NCBI GenBank assembly: GCA_942492055.1
Contig: CALODP010000015.1
Coordinates: 496,001-560,000 of the forward strand
Length of the DNA stretch: 64,000 nt
Reading direction: 5' to 3'
DNA from: CALODP01 sp942492055
GTDB lineage: Bacteria; Bacteroidota; Ignavibacteria; Ignavibacteriales; Melioribacteraceae
This document shows positions 1 through 9,050 of the stretch, one piece after another. Made by a program: the position numbers and the translations under genes. Below the pieces are notes generated by a model. It ran no database searches. It worked only from the letters and a program-made list of their open reading frames with translations, and was not told the origin of the DNA. How positions within the stretch are numbered: position 1 is the stretch's first letter; each line of letters begins with the position of its first letter.

Positions 1-390
1 TATATTTTTGCCAAGGATAGAATTTTTGCGTACTTGAATTTGAGTAAAGACGAACTGAAACTATACGAAAGTATATTCCCTTTGCTACAAAGGGAAATTA
101 GAAAGCCTGATCTTGTTATCTATCTGCAAGCGAGTGTTGATAGGCTGATGTACAACATCAAGTTGAGAGGAAGAAATTACGAAAAGAATATCTCCAGAAG
201 TTATATTAAAGAACTTAGCGAGGCTTATAATAATTTCTTCTTCAAGTATAACGATACTCCTTTGCTGATTGTTAATAATACTGAAATTGATTTTGTGAAT
301 CGGGAAAAAGATTTTGATGATTTATACAAACAGATATTTCGTGAGGACAGGGGATTTATTGAATATTTTAATCCGATCCTAGGAGATTGA
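1..390 (+). CDS. Deoxynucleoside kinase, C-terminal part (cut by window edge)
   Basis: The frame is open from base 1 and ends in TGA at 388-390, giving about 129 C-terminal residues. The first residues, YIFAKDRIFAYLNL, continue straight into what follows, so the TTG at 34 is internal and the real start lies outside the window. The segment has the DR-x-FA element and the later LQASVDRLMYNIKLRGRNYE stretch, which matches the LID region of deoxynucleoside kinases (dGK/dCK/dTK2-like). These enzymes phosphorylate deoxynucleosides from ATP for nucleotide salvage. The P-loop is off-window, so substrate type cannot be judged. One base separates the stop from the next gene, suggesting one transcription unit. 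Confidence 0.8.
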   Translation, partial: YIFAKDRIFAYLNLSKDELKLYESIFPLLQREIRKPDLVIYLQASVDRLMYNIKLRGRNYEKNISRSYIKELSEAYNNFFFKYNDTPLLIVNNTEIDFVNREKDFDDLYKQIFREDRGFIEYFNPILGD

Positions 391-391
391 T

Positions 392-637
392 ATGATTAAG
401 ACACTTTTTTTATTGTTTATTGGATATATAATTTATAAAGCTATTCGCGTTTTTCAATTTATTACAGGCAATAGTAAGAAATATCAGAATGCCTATACTA
501 ATAAAAGCGAAGAAAACTCATTCCGCCCGAAAGAGAAGAAGGCTAGGAAGAGTTATAAAATTAAAAACGAAGATATTATCGAAGCTGAATTCGTTGAGTT
601 GGATCCCGAAGAAACATCAAGGAAAGAAGCTAGCTAA
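392..637 (+). CDS. Small DUF4834-like membrane protein
   Basis: This 81-residue protein has one N-terminal hydrophobic helix (about residues 2-22) followed by a basic, charged tail. The tail ends in an acidic stretch, KNEDIIEAEFVELD. The layout resembles DUF4834 proteins of Bacteroidota, which are short single-pass membrane proteins of unknown function. The start is one base after the preceding stop, and its TAA shares a base with the ATG of the glycosyltransferase gene. It therefore sits in a tightly coupled operon. The family assignment rests on architecture and the tail motif only. Confidence 0.6.
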   Translation: MIKTLFLLFIGYIIYKAIRVFQFITGNSKKYQNAYTNKSEENSFRPKEKKARKSYKIKNEDIIEAEFVELDPEETSRKEAS

Positions 638-1749
638 TGTCGAAACCGAATATATTTGCAAGGGCTTTTCTCTCTCTTATCAATTCTACGTTTCGTGTTC
701 GAGAAAATGATAATAATGAAATAACCGCTCCGAGGAAAATTCTCATTATCAGACAACATAATGAGCTAGGGCATCTCCTATCCAGTGTCTCTATATTCAG
801 AGCGATTAAGGAGACCTATCCCGATTGTTTCATTAGAGTTATCGCAAGTCCCGATAATTATTTCGCGATTACCCGTAATAATCTGATTGATGATTATTAT
901 GTGTTTGATAAACGAAAAATAGTGAAGAGAGAGTATCGCAAAGAATTAAAGAGTGTGTTAAAAGAGGAATACGACTGGGTTATTGTGCCGGTATCTGTTA
1001 AGCACTCATATACTAGCACAATAATTGCCCGATTCGTAAATACGAAATTGAGAATCGGGGCTAAATCTTTACAAGGGATAAAGAATTATCTTGCCGGATT
1101 TTATGAAATGGGGATTGATCTGGATTGGCGCAGATATCCTGACGCGCACGTTTCCGATTTTATTCTGGATAATGTTCGCCCTTTGAATATTTCCACTAAG
1201 GATTTTACATCCCACATTTCAAGTGACGAGTCGGCTTTGGACTATGCTGAGAAATTTATCGGGAAGTTAACACTCGATCATAAGGATTTGCTAATAGGAA
1301 TTCATGTCGGGGCAGGGAAGAAAGAGAATATCTGGCCACTCGATTCTTATATTGATCTGATCGGGCAATTGAAAGAGAAATATCCGGTGAAAATATATCT
1401 TACCGGAAGTAATAAGGATCTGGAAGAAATAGATTATATAAAGAAAAATCTTAATATAGAGGTAGGATATTTTCTGAACAAACGTATTCCGGCATTGGCT
1501 GCTTTAATAGAAAAGAGCGATCTCTTTATAACCAATGATACCGGGGTTATGCATGTTGCCGGAGTTACAAATACTCCGCAGATAAGCGTGTTCGGACCGT
1601 CGAATCCATTTAACTGGGCTCCTTTGGGGGATAACAAGTATTTTCTCAAAAAGTCTGATCTTATGGATTCGATCAAGGTAGAGGATGTTCTGGAATTATG
1701 CGATTACATATTATCAAAAAGAGTCGAGATCAAAGAGGATGAGCAATAA
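637..1749 (+). CDS. Glycosyltransferase family 9 (heptosyltransferase-like)
   Basis: This 370-residue protein has the GT-B features of the GT9/heptosyltransferase family. The N-terminal domain opens with ILIIRQHNELGHLL (about residues 35-48), and the C-terminal domain carries GIHVGAGKKENIWP (about residues 222-235). Near the end is the nucleotide-sugar-binding signature TNDTGVMHVAGVTNTPQISV followed by FGPSNPFNWAP. GT9 enzymes transfer ADP-heptose or related sugars to lipopolysaccharide core on the cytoplasmic face of the inner membrane. The actual donor here is not known. The gene overlaps its upstream neighbour by one base and the Ppx gene by 11 bases. Confidence 0.85.
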   Translation: MSKPNIFARAFLSLINSTFRVRENDNNEITAPRKILIIRQHNELGHLLSSVSIFRAIKETYPDCFIRVIASPDNYFAITRNNLIDDYYVFDKRKIVKREYRKELKSVLKEEYDWVIVPVSVKHSYTSTIIARFVNTKLRIGAKSLQGIKNYLAGFYEMGIDLDWRRYPDAHVSDFILDNVRPLNISTKDFTSHISSDESALDYAEKFIGKLTLDHKDLLIGIHVGAGKKENIWPLDSYIDLIGQLKEKYPVKIYLTGSNKDLEEIDYIKKNLNIEVGYFLNKRIPALAALIEKSDLFITNDTGVMHVAGVTNTPQISVFGPSNPFNWAPLGDNKYFLKKSDLMDSIKVEDVLELCDYILSKRVEIKEDEQ

Positions 1750-3286
1750 TAAATTAGCCGCTGTTGATATTGGAACAAACTCATTTCATCTTATTGTAGT
1801 TGAATATACCGAACGAGGTAATTTCGAAATAATAGATCGGGCGAAAGAAGTTATCCGCCTTAACGAAGGGAATGTCGGTGATATTAAATATATCAATGAT
1901 AGAGCTATCAACAGAGCTGTACATACTCTTACTAACTTTCTCGGAATTGCCAAAGCGCACGGAGCCTCTCTCAGAGCCTTGGCAACAAGCGCTGTTCGCG
2001 AATCGATAAACAAAGATGAATTTCTGAAAACCGTTTATGAAAAAACCGGTTTGGAAATAGAGGTTATTAGCGGAATCGAGGAAGCAAGGCTTATCTACTT
2101 GGGCTCCTTGAAAGCTATTAACGCCTATCACAAAAAGACTTTGTGTATAGATATCGGCGGAGGAAGCACCGAGTTCATTATCGGCAAAGAAGGAAAGTCC
2201 GAATACTCGGTCAGTCTCAAATTAGGGGCTGTTCGTCTTGCCCAGAAATTCTTTCCCGATTATGTTGTTACAAAAGATGGAATTGAAAAATGTCGCAAGT
2301 GGGTAAAAGGAGTTCTTTACCCTACCGCACAGGAGCTTAAGAAAAGAGGTTTCGAACTTTGCATCGGTTCCTCCGGAACAATACAGGCCTCCGGACAAAT
2401 GATTCTGGCAAACAGAAAAGAAGATGCAAATGCCGGTAAACTACTGAATAATTTTCAATTTACCGCGAAAGAGCTCAATGGCATTACAAATGAAATTCTG
2501 AAAAAGAAAACCGTTAAAGAGCGTGTGAAAATTCCCGGTCTGGAGGAGAAACGAGCCGATATTATTCCCGCCGGAGCTATTCTTCTTTCTGTTATTTTCG
2601 AAACTCTCGGAATAGAAAAGATGACTATCTCGGAATACGCTTTGCGCGAGGGAATTATTATCGATACTCTCGAGAAGAATAAGGATAACGGAATTCAACC
2701 TCAGCTGCACGATATCCGTATGGATAGCGTGAAACATCTTGCGGAAATATCTAAATTCGATCAGGATCACTGCCAATACGTTACAAATTTGGCTCTAGGA
2801 CTCTTCGATAAACTAACGGATGTTCATAAGCTTGAGCCACGCTACAGAGAATATCTGGAAGCCGCTACTTTGCTGCACGATATCGGATATCACATTTCAC
2901 ATTCGCAGCATCATCGGCATGGGTATTATATTATCAGACATAGTAATCTGCTTGGCTTCAACGATACCGAAATTGAGATAATCGCCAATATTGCTAGATA
3001 TCATAGAAAGAGCCATCCTAAAAAGAGGCACAAAGAGTTTAGTTCTTTAAACGAAAAGAACCAGCTTGTCGTTAAGAAACTGGCAGCGATTCTAAGAATC
3101 GCCGACGCTTTCGACAGAACCCATTCGAAGAAGATAAAAGATGTTATTGTTATTCAACTGGATGATATAATCGAGCTGAATCTGAAATTCGAAGGAGAGG
3201 TTCCAGAAATTGAAATATGGAGTTACGAAAGAAGAAAGGAATTATTCGAGGAAGTTTTCGATAAAAGACTCGCAATTATTTTCTAA
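1739..3286 (+). CDS. Exopolyphosphatase / guanosine pentaphosphatase with C-terminal HD domain
   Basis: This 515-residue protein starts at ATG 1739, where the family N-terminus MSNNKLAAVDIGTNSFHLIV begins. A longer frame upstream overlaps the GT9 gene and lacks family similarity. The Ppx/GppA ATPase-like fold is seen in AAVDIGTNSFHL and CIDIGGGSTEFIIG. The C-terminal third has an HD-type phosphohydrolase signature, LLHDIGYHISHSQHHRHGYY, with further histidines. Such proteins hydrolyse inorganic polyphosphate and/or pppGpp in the cytoplasm and influence the stringent response. The 11-base overlap with the upstream gene implies translational coupling. Which of the two substrates is preferred cannot be told from sequence. 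Confidence 0.88.
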   Translation: MSNNKLAAVDIGTNSFHLIVVEYTERGNFEIIDRAKEVIRLNEGNVGDIKYINDRAINRAVHTLTNFLGIAKAHGASLRALATSAVRESINKDEFLKTVYEKTGLEIEVISGIEEARLIYLGSLKAINAYHKKTLCIDIGGGSTEFIIGKEGKSEYSVSLKLGAVRLAQKFFPDYVVTKDGIEKCRKWVKGVLYPTAQELKKRGFELCIGSSGTIQASGQMILANRKEDANAGKLLNNFQFTAKELNGITNEILKKKTVKERVKIPGLEEKRADIIPAGAILLSVIFETLGIEKMTISEYALREGIIIDTLEKNKDNGIQPQLHDIRMDSVKHLAEISKFDQDHCQYVTNLALGLFDKLTDVHKLEPRYREYLEAATLLHDIGYHISHSQHHRHGYYIIRHSNLLGFNDTEIEIIANIARYHRKSHPKKRHKEFSSLNEKNQLVVKKLAAILRIADAFDRTHSKKIKDVIVIQLDDIIELNLKFEGEVPEIEIWSYERRKELFEEVFDKRLAIIF

Positions 3287-3361
3287 TCGGTCTAAACCTA
3301 TTTTGGTTTTATCGGTAAAATCATATATTTGACTTTTATTTTTAACAAACGGATGATAGAT

Positions 3362-4660
3362 ATGGACAACAAAATCTATATTAAAGATCTTAAAGAATAT
3401 GCCGGACAAGAAGTTACTCTCAAAGGGTGGCTTTTTAATAAACGTAAGAGCGGAAAAGTTAGATTTCTTATATTGAGAGACGGATCGGGATACTTGCAAT
3501 GTGTTGTATTCCGTGATGGTGTCTCACCGGATGTATTTGAACTAACAAAAGAATTAACCCAGGAATGTTCATTCGAAGTTACTGGTACTGTTCGCTTGGA
3601 GGAAAGGGCAATGGGTGGTGTTGAGCTGGATGTTACCGGCTTAAAGAAACTTGCTCCTTCTGTTGATTACCCTATTACTCCTAAAGAGCATGGCGTTGAA
3701 TTTTTAATTGACCACAGACATTTATGGCTTCGTTCGAAAAAGACGGCTGCGATTTTGAAGATTCGTCACAGAGTGGCTAAAGCAATTCGCGACTTTTTTG
3801 ATGAAAGAGGCTTCACACTATTTGATCCTCCTATTATTACTCCCAATGCTTGTGAAGGCACTTCAACTCTTTTCGAGTTCGACTATTTTGATTTAGGAAA
3901 AGCATATCTTACTCAATCAGGTCAATTATATGCCGAGGCCGGCGCTATGGCTTTCGGAAAGGTTTATACTTTCGGCCCTACTTTCAGAGCCGAAAAATCT
4001 AAAACCAGAAGACACCTTACGGAATTTTGGATGGTTGAGCCTGAAATGGCTTTCTTCGATTTGGATGATGACATGGATCTGGCTGAAGAATTTCTAGAAT
4101 ATATCGTTGCTGCTGTCTTAAAAGATAGAAGAGAAGAGCTGGAAATACTAGAACGTGATATATCGAAACTCGAATCTGTTAAAAGACCGTTCCCTAGAAT
4201 CTCTTACGACGATGCCGTCGAGATTCTTAAGAAAAAAGGGGTCGATTTCAAATGGGGAGATGATTTCGGTGGAGCGGATGAAACTCTCATTTCCGAAGAA
4301 TTCGACAGACCGGTAATGGTACACCGTTATCCTTCTGAAATTAAAGCATTCTATATGAAACGTGATCCCGAAAACGAAAAGGTCGCTTTGGCTGTTGATG
4401 TCCTTGCGCCCGAAGGTTACGGCGAGATCATCGGAGGTAGCCAGAGAGAAGATAATATCGACCTGCTTCTCGAAAGAATCAAACAGCACGAACTACCTCA
4501 AGAGTTTTTCGAATGGTATTTGGATTTAAGAAGATACGGATCAGTACCTCACTCAGGCTTTGGTCTGGGGCTTGAAAGAACAGTATCCTGGATTTGCGGT
4601 ATCGATCACCTGAGAGAGGCTATTCCTTTCCCTAGAATGATCTATCGCAATACACCTTAA
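3362..4660 (+). CDS. asnS: Asparaginyl-tRNA synthetase
   Basis: This class IIb aminoacyl-tRNA synthetase attaches Asn to tRNA-Asn. The N-terminal OB-fold anticodon-binding domain (residues about 10-100) begins VTLKGWLFNKRKSGKVRFLI. Motif 2 appears as FGPTFRAEKSKTRRHLTEFW and motif 3 as GFGLGLERTVSWICGI. The 432-residue length fits AsnRS. Residue choice near motif 2 (TRRHLTEFWMVEPE) favours AsnRS over AspRS. ATG 3362 is preferred because the OB fold begins just after it. An in-frame ATG at 3353 is also possible. The gene stands alone between the Ppx gene and the antiporter. Confidence 0.93.
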   Translation: MDNKIYIKDLKEYAGQEVTLKGWLFNKRKSGKVRFLILRDGSGYLQCVVFRDGVSPDVFELTKELTQECSFEVTGTVRLEERAMGGVELDVTGLKKLAPSVDYPITPKEHGVEFLIDHRHLWLRSKKTAAILKIRHRVAKAIRDFFDERGFTLFDPPIITPNACEGTSTLFEFDYFDLGKAYLTQSGQLYAEAGAMAFGKVYTFGPTFRAEKSKTRRHLTEFWMVEPEMAFFDLDDDMDLAEEFLEYIVAAVLKDRREELEILERDISKLESVKRPFPRISYDDAVEILKKKGVDFKWGDDFGGADETLISEEFDRPVMVHRYPSEIKAFYMKRDPENEKVALAVDVLAPEGYGEIIGGSQREDNIDLLLERIKQHELPQEFFEWYLDLRRYGSVPHSGFGLGLERTVSWICGIDHLREAIPFPRMIYRNTP

Positions 4661-4696
4661 GGATAGTTCTTACTCTAACTATGGAAGGCATTGTAT

Positions 4697-6133
4697 ATGA
4701 AAACAAGGCTCTTTTTGTTCGCGGCGATCTTTTGCGTATTCTTTACCATAAATAATACCCTGATCGCCGGAACACCCGTATTATCAGACGCTCCGGCTGT
4801 CCCTTCCGTTGAGGCGGGAGGTTCGCAAGCCGGGCATGCTTTACCCTCACCTTTTATGGTGATACCTTTTGCGGTACTTCTTATTGCAATAGCTACCGGT
4901 CCTTTGTTTTATCACCACTTCTGGGAAAAACATTATCCGAAAATCGCTATCGCATTAGGTGCTTTTACCGTTAGTTATTATTTATTCGGACTTGGAGACT
5001 CCCACAGTGTGCTTCACACTACGGCTGAGTACCTTTCATTTATTGCTCTGTTAGCTTCATTATTCGTCGCTTCCGGAGGAATTCTGATCAAAGTAGATCG
5101 AAAGGCTACTCCTATGCTTAATGTGGTTATTCTCCTTTTCGGTGCCGTCATCGCTAACGTGATCGGAACTACCGGGGCTTCGATGCTTCTTATTCGTCCT
5201 TTTATGAAGATTAATAAGAATCGCATTAAGCCTTATCACATTGTGTTCTTTATCTTTTTGGTAAGTAACATCGGTGGAGCCCTCACTCCAATCGGAGATC
5301 CTCCTTTATTCTTAGGCTTCCTGAGAGGGGTAGATTTCTTCTGGTTTATGACGAATGTATGGCACGCTTGGCTCCCTACAATCCTATTACTACTGGTGAT
5401 CTTTTATTTTATCGATTCGAGAAACAAACTCGGAGATGATAATGGGGTTGAGTATTCAGGAAAGATTGAATTCAAGGGGTTAAAGAATATCGGATACTTA
5501 TTGATAATTTTGCTTGCTGTTTTTATCGATCCCGGTGTGATGAGTTGGGTGCCTAGTTTAGCTCCGTTACCTTTTGGTATTCGCGAGATAATTCAATTCT
5601 CTGTCTGCTATTTTGCTTACAAAACAGCCGACAAGAATATTCTTAAAGAAAACGAGTTCGATTTCGAGCCGATCAAAGAAGTAGCGTTTCTCTTTATCGG
5701 AATTTTCGGAACGATGATTCCCGCTTTGCAGCTTATAGCTCACGAAGCTGCCGTTTACGGCGAGCAACTTAATGCGGGAATTTTCTATTGGGCTACCGGT
5801 ATACTCTCCGGAGTGCTCGATAACGCTCCTACTTACCTGAACTTCCTTAGCGCGGAAATGGGTAAGTTCGGATTGGATATTAATGCTCGCGATCAGGTAC
5901 ATCAGCTATCGGTCGATTATCCGATCTATCTCGAGGCTATCTCGGTTGCCGCTGTGTTCTTCGGGGCACTTACATATATCGGCAACGGACCTAACTTCAT
6001 GGTTAAGTCCATAAGCGAGAGAGCCGGCGTGAAGATGCCTAGCTTCTTCACATATATCGGTAAATACTCTTTGCCGATTCTTATTCCGGTATTTACGGTA
6101 GTCTGGCTTCTATTCTACTACGGCAAAGGCTAA
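4697..6133 (+). CDS. CitMHS_2-type / NhaD-like sodium:proton antiporter
   Basis: This polytopic inner-membrane protein of 478 residues has about twelve hydrophobic segments. The N-terminus (MKTRLFLFAAIFCVFFTINN) looks like a signal or first helix. Conserved loops include NVIGTTGASMLLIRPF, NIGGALTPIGDPPLFLGFLRG and LDNAPTYLNFL, all typical of the ion transporter superfamily branch annotated as sodium:proton antiporter or putative citrate transporter (Pfam CitMHS_2). By family it would exchange Na+ for H+. A role in anion transport cannot be excluded. ATG 4697 is chosen over the in-frame ATG at 4691 for the cleaner signal-like N-terminus. A hairpin terminator follows the stop. Confidence 0.82.
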   Translation: MKTRLFLFAAIFCVFFTINNTLIAGTPVLSDAPAVPSVEAGGSQAGHALPSPFMVIPFAVLLIAIATGPLFYHHFWEKHYPKIAIALGAFTVSYYLFGLGDSHSVLHTTAEYLSFIALLASLFVASGGILIKVDRKATPMLNVVILLFGAVIANVIGTTGASMLLIRPFMKINKNRIKPYHIVFFIFLVSNIGGALTPIGDPPLFLGFLRGVDFFWFMTNVWHAWLPTILLLLVIFYFIDSRNKLGDDNGVEYSGKIEFKGLKNIGYLLIILLAVFIDPGVMSWVPSLAPLPFGIREIIQFSVCYFAYKTADKNILKENEFDFEPIKEVAFLFIGIFGTMIPALQLIAHEAAVYGEQLNAGIFYWATGILSGVLDNAPTYLNFLSAEMGKFGLDINARDQVHQLSVDYPIYLEAISVAAVFFGALTYIGNGPNFMVKSISERAGVKMPSFFTYIGKYSLPILIPVFTVVWLLFYYGKG

Positions 6134-6188
6134 AGGGAACGTAAAGATTACGGAATCTGACACAAGAAAAATGGAAACACTCCATATA

Positions 6189-6222
6189 AAAAAGGTCACC
6201 TCAAAAGGGTGGCCTTTTTCTT
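6189..6222 (+). terminator. Rho-independent terminator after the antiporter gene
   Basis: The inverted repeat AAAAAGGTCACC / GGGTGGCCTTTTT has a six-base loop and is followed by a T-rich run. It lies 56 bases after the antiporter stop codon. Confidence 0.8.
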
Positions 6223-6289
6223 TTTTCCCCACAACTCTCTTTTCCCTCTTCTCTGTCCTCAGTGATTTCTCGCTCTTTTCTTCCCTCTT

Positions 6290-6545
6290 GCTCTTCTCAG
6301 TGCCTGTGCTGAGCGGAGTCGAAGCATCCTCCGTGGTAAGTCGCCCTTGCTCTTCTCAGTGCTCTCTGTGCTCTCCGTGGTAAGTCGCTCTTGTTCTTCT
6401 CAGTGCTCTCTGTGCTCTCCGTGGTAAGTCGCCCTTGCTCTTCTCAGTGCTCTCTGTGCTCTCCGTGGTAAGTCGCTCTTGTTCTTCTCAGTGTCCTCGG
6501 TGCCCTCCGTGGTAAGTCCCCCTTGCTCTTTGCCCTTCGTGGTTC
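6290..6545. repeat. 44 bp tandem repeat of REP-like sequence
   Basis: GTGGTAAGTC recurs at 6333, 6377, 6421, 6465 and 6509, exactly 44 bases apart. Each unit reads roughly CTTGCTCTTCTCAGTG, CTCTCTGTG, CTCTCCGTGGTAAGTC. The first unit instead carries GAGCGGAGTCGAAGCA, a motif that recurs near 17.87 and 20.0 kb. There is no plausible gene. The same vocabulary reappears on both sides of the relic CRISPR array. Confidence 0.85.
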
Positions 6546-6633
6546 GGCTCTTGTTTCCCCGTTGTTAATCGAAACCTATTTAACTCCACCAACAAACAAA
6601 TGTGTTGCGAAAGAAATTAGTTTATCAATTAGG

Positions 6634-6662
6634 TTGAAATGCTTGTGGTTTTTGTTTACTTT
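6634..6662 (+). promoter_or_regulatory. Possible promoter of the cas operon
   Basis: TTGAAA (6634-6639) and TACTTT (6657-6662) are 17 bases apart, 50 bases before the cas6 ATG. No other strong candidate was seen in the gap. In an FCB bacterium the promoter consensus may differ, so this is tentative. Confidence 0.3.
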
Positions 6663-6711
6663 AAACTTCCAAGAGGGCCTTTTTAAATATATCTAATATA
6701 GAGATGATTAT

Positions 6712-7521
6712 ATGCGCCTCAAAATACGCTTAAATGCCTTTAATTCCGATAGGCTACCGGTTAACTACAACTATCCGCTCTCTTCGGCAATTTACAAACT
6801 CCTTCGTTTCGGATCGCCGGAGTTCTCGGAATATCTCCACGATGTCGGCTATAAGCTCGAAGGGAAAAGCTACAAACTATTTACATTCGCCCTCCGGTTC
6901 TATCAGTACCAAATGGCCGGAAAAATTATCAAACTCAATTCTCCCCGCGCAGACCTGATTGTCTCATCCCCCTTAATCGACGACTTTATCAGAAACTTTA
7001 TCCTCGGTTCATTTAAGAGCCAGGTGCTTGAACTCTACGGAGAGGGGATTACATCCGCGTTCACCATAGAACAAATGGAAGCTCTTCCCGATATCGATTT
7101 CGCCGGGCGACAAAAATTCCGAACCCTTTCCCCATTGGTGCTATCCACCGTAAAGGAAAACGAAGGAAGGCGCTCGCAATACTTTTTCCGTTACCACGAT
7201 AATATCAACGATATCAACCGGGTGATTAACTCGAATCTCAGAAATAAATATAAACTCCTATACAACAAAGCCTACGAAGGAGAACCCCTTACCTTCGAAT
7301 GGGATAACGAATTTATAAACCGGAAATTATCAGGGAAAAAGAGACTCACCAAAATGATCTCTATCTCACGCCCGAAATGCCGTCCGATCAACATAATCGG
7401 GAACGACATCCCCTTCTATCTCTCCGGTGATCCCGCTTTGATGAACGTAGGCTACCAATGCGGCTTCGGAGAAAAAAACTCTATGGGGATGGGGTTAACA
7501 CAAATTTCTAATCCACACTAA
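6712..7521 (+). CDS. cas6: CRISPR pre-crRNA endoribonuclease Cas6
   Basis: This 269-residue protein is the first gene of the cas operon. It has a ferredoxin-like N-terminal half with a candidate catalytic His (about residue 43, in SEYLHDVGYK, followed by SYKLFTFALRF as in many Cas6 proteins). The C-terminal glycine-rich loop GYQCGFGEKNSMGMG is the hallmark of the family. Cas6 cuts the repeat transcript to leave an 8-nt 5' handle, which here would be ATTGGAAT. The gene lies 14 bases before cas8 and within 6.5 kb of two arrays with the same repeat. Identity is strong; the cleavage position is inferred from the family. Confidence 0.9.
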   Translation: MRLKIRLNAFNSDRLPVNYNYPLSSAIYKLLRFGSPEFSEYLHDVGYKLEGKSYKLFTFALRFYQYQMAGKIIKLNSPRADLIVSSPLIDDFIRNFILGSFKSQVLELYGEGITSAFTIEQMEALPDIDFAGRQKFRTLSPLVLSTVKENEGRRSQYFFRYHDNINDINRVINSNLRNKYKLLYNKAYEGEPLTFEWDNEFINRKLSGKKRLTKMISISRPKCRPINIIGNDIPFYLSGDPALMNVGYQCGFGEKNSMGMGLTQISNPH

Positions 7522-7535
7522 GATGGAGGTTTAAT

Positions 7536-9050
7536 TTGAAAAGAACTATAAAAAAGTTTAATGATGTCTGGCTCGATAACGGTCTTGCTACCTTTTATTT
7601 AATTCTAAAAGAAGTTGAAGAGAATGAAGCCCTGGCTGATCTTAAACTTACCGATAATTCCATTACTTTCGAATATGATGACGAAGAACTATTTACTGAT
7701 GAGCTCGCAATTCAAATACAAGCTAGGTTAAATACTCTTGTATTGGAAGTAGTAGATAAACGCCTTGGGGTGAGTAAGGAAGTTAAAAGAGATCACATCC
7801 TTCTTCAGGAAAATAAGAAGATTGATGGTAAGGTTTCGTTTAAAGAAGAAATCTATCAAGGAACTAAGACCGAAAAAGTAATAAAAGAGATTTTCTCTAA
7901 TTTGGACGGAGAGAAAAAAACATGTTTCTTTTGCAATCAGAAGTATTCTAAAGGTGTTAAAAAATTACAACAAGCTTCTTATCCTTTTGTTACAAAAATT
8001 AAAAGTCTTAGTGGAATTCGTAAAGGAGGAAGTGGAAATTTTACTGAGTACATTTCTAATTATTGTCCTCTTTGCTATCTGATTGGAATACTGGAATGGA
8101 TGGATGAAAGTATTGTATATAGAAATTTACCAGGTATTAAAAGTATTCTAATTTTACCTAACTGTAACAGCTTGAAAGAGTTGGTCGATATTAAAGATCA
8201 GATTGTTACCAGATGTTTGAATAATTCCAATAGATGGTCCAATATTAAAATCGATACTGAGAAATCTGAGACTGTTAATACCCCTAATAAGTATACTACA
8301 TTTGTTAGCTTCTATGAATCATATCTCAGAGAGATTAGACCTGATTTCAAAAGTGATAATTGGTTTATTATTGAAATTCCTTATGGTTCCGTAAAGAATC
8401 CGAAATACTATAATATGGTAATGAATGATAGACTAAATAGTATTTTCAATAATTTGATTCGAAAAGAAGGGAGCTATTTCTATCGTGAATTCATTAAAGA
8501 GACATATTGTTTCTATCTCGATAGTAGTAAAGGAATGAGAGATTTTGATGCCGAAAAAATTATTCATGAATTATTATGTGAAGCCTTGTTGAAAAATGAT
8601 TTTATGAAGTTTTCCAAAACTTTTATTCCGAGTAAAGGTGTCAAGCTTGGAATGTCTAAGGATGCTTATAATGTATTTTATAAACTTATAGAAATATGGA
8701 GAATTGAGAAAATGAATATTGAAAACAGGGAAGAGTATCTTAAGCATATCACAGATGCGGGAAATGCTTTGTCCAAAATAATGGATAATCGAACATCACT
8801 ATTTTTCAAACTGGAAAAGGCTAAGACTGTTTCGCAATTTATTGAGGGGTTGGAAGAAGTAATAAGAAGACTATATATAATAAAATATGATACCAAAATT
8901 TACACTAATGGAATAAAAGAAATCATTAAGAGAATTGTTGAGAAAAGTGACGATAAGGAATTTTTTAGTACCACTAAGAATCTAATATTGATATTCGCAA
9001 GCTTGTCAAACCATTATAATTCAAATAAAGGGGAGAAAAATAATGAATAA
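7536..9050 (+). CDS. cas8: Type I-B Cascade large subunit, Cst1-like (CXXC-CXXC)
   Basis: This 504-residue protein starts at TTG 7536, chosen because GGAGG lies seven bases upstream. It has two CxxC pairs (CFFC about residue 129 and CPLC about residue 177) separated by roughly 45 residues containing SGIRKGGSGNFTEY. That is the pattern of the Cst1 CXXC-CXXC family in the Tneap variant of subtype I-B. The large subunit recognises the PAM and recruits Cas3. The rest of the sequence is divergent and AT-rich, as usual for Cas8. The gene order cas6-cst1-cas7-cas5-cas3 supports the call. It overlaps cas7 by eight bases. Confidence 0.8.
   Translation: MKRTIKKFNDVWLDNGLATFYLILKEVEENEALADLKLTDNSITFEYDDEELFTDELAIQIQARLNTLVLEVVDKRLGVSKEVKRDHILLQENKKIDGKVSFKEEIYQGTKTEKVIKEIFSNLDGEKKTCFFCNQKYSKGVKKLQQASYPFVTKIKSLSGIRKGGSGNFTEYISNYCPLCYLIGILEWMDESIVYRNLPGIKSILILPNCNSLKELVDIKDQIVTRCLNNSNRWSNIKIDTEKSETVNTPNKYTTFVSFYESYLREIRPDFKSDNWFIIEIPYGSVKNPKYYNMVMNDRLNSIFNNLIRKEGSYFYREFIKETYCFYLDSSKGMRDFDAEKIIHELLCEALLKNDFMKFSKTFIPSKGVKLGMSKDAYNVFYKLIEIWRIEKMNIENREEYLKHITDAGNALSKIMDNRTSLFFKLEKAKTVSQFIEGLEEVIRRLYIIKYDTKIYTNGIKEIIKRIVEKSDDKEFFSTTKNLILIFASLSNHYNSNKGEKNNE

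Noticed and set aside
6171..6383. 70-residue frame after the antiporter
   Set aside because: It runs over the terminator and into the 44-bp repeat.
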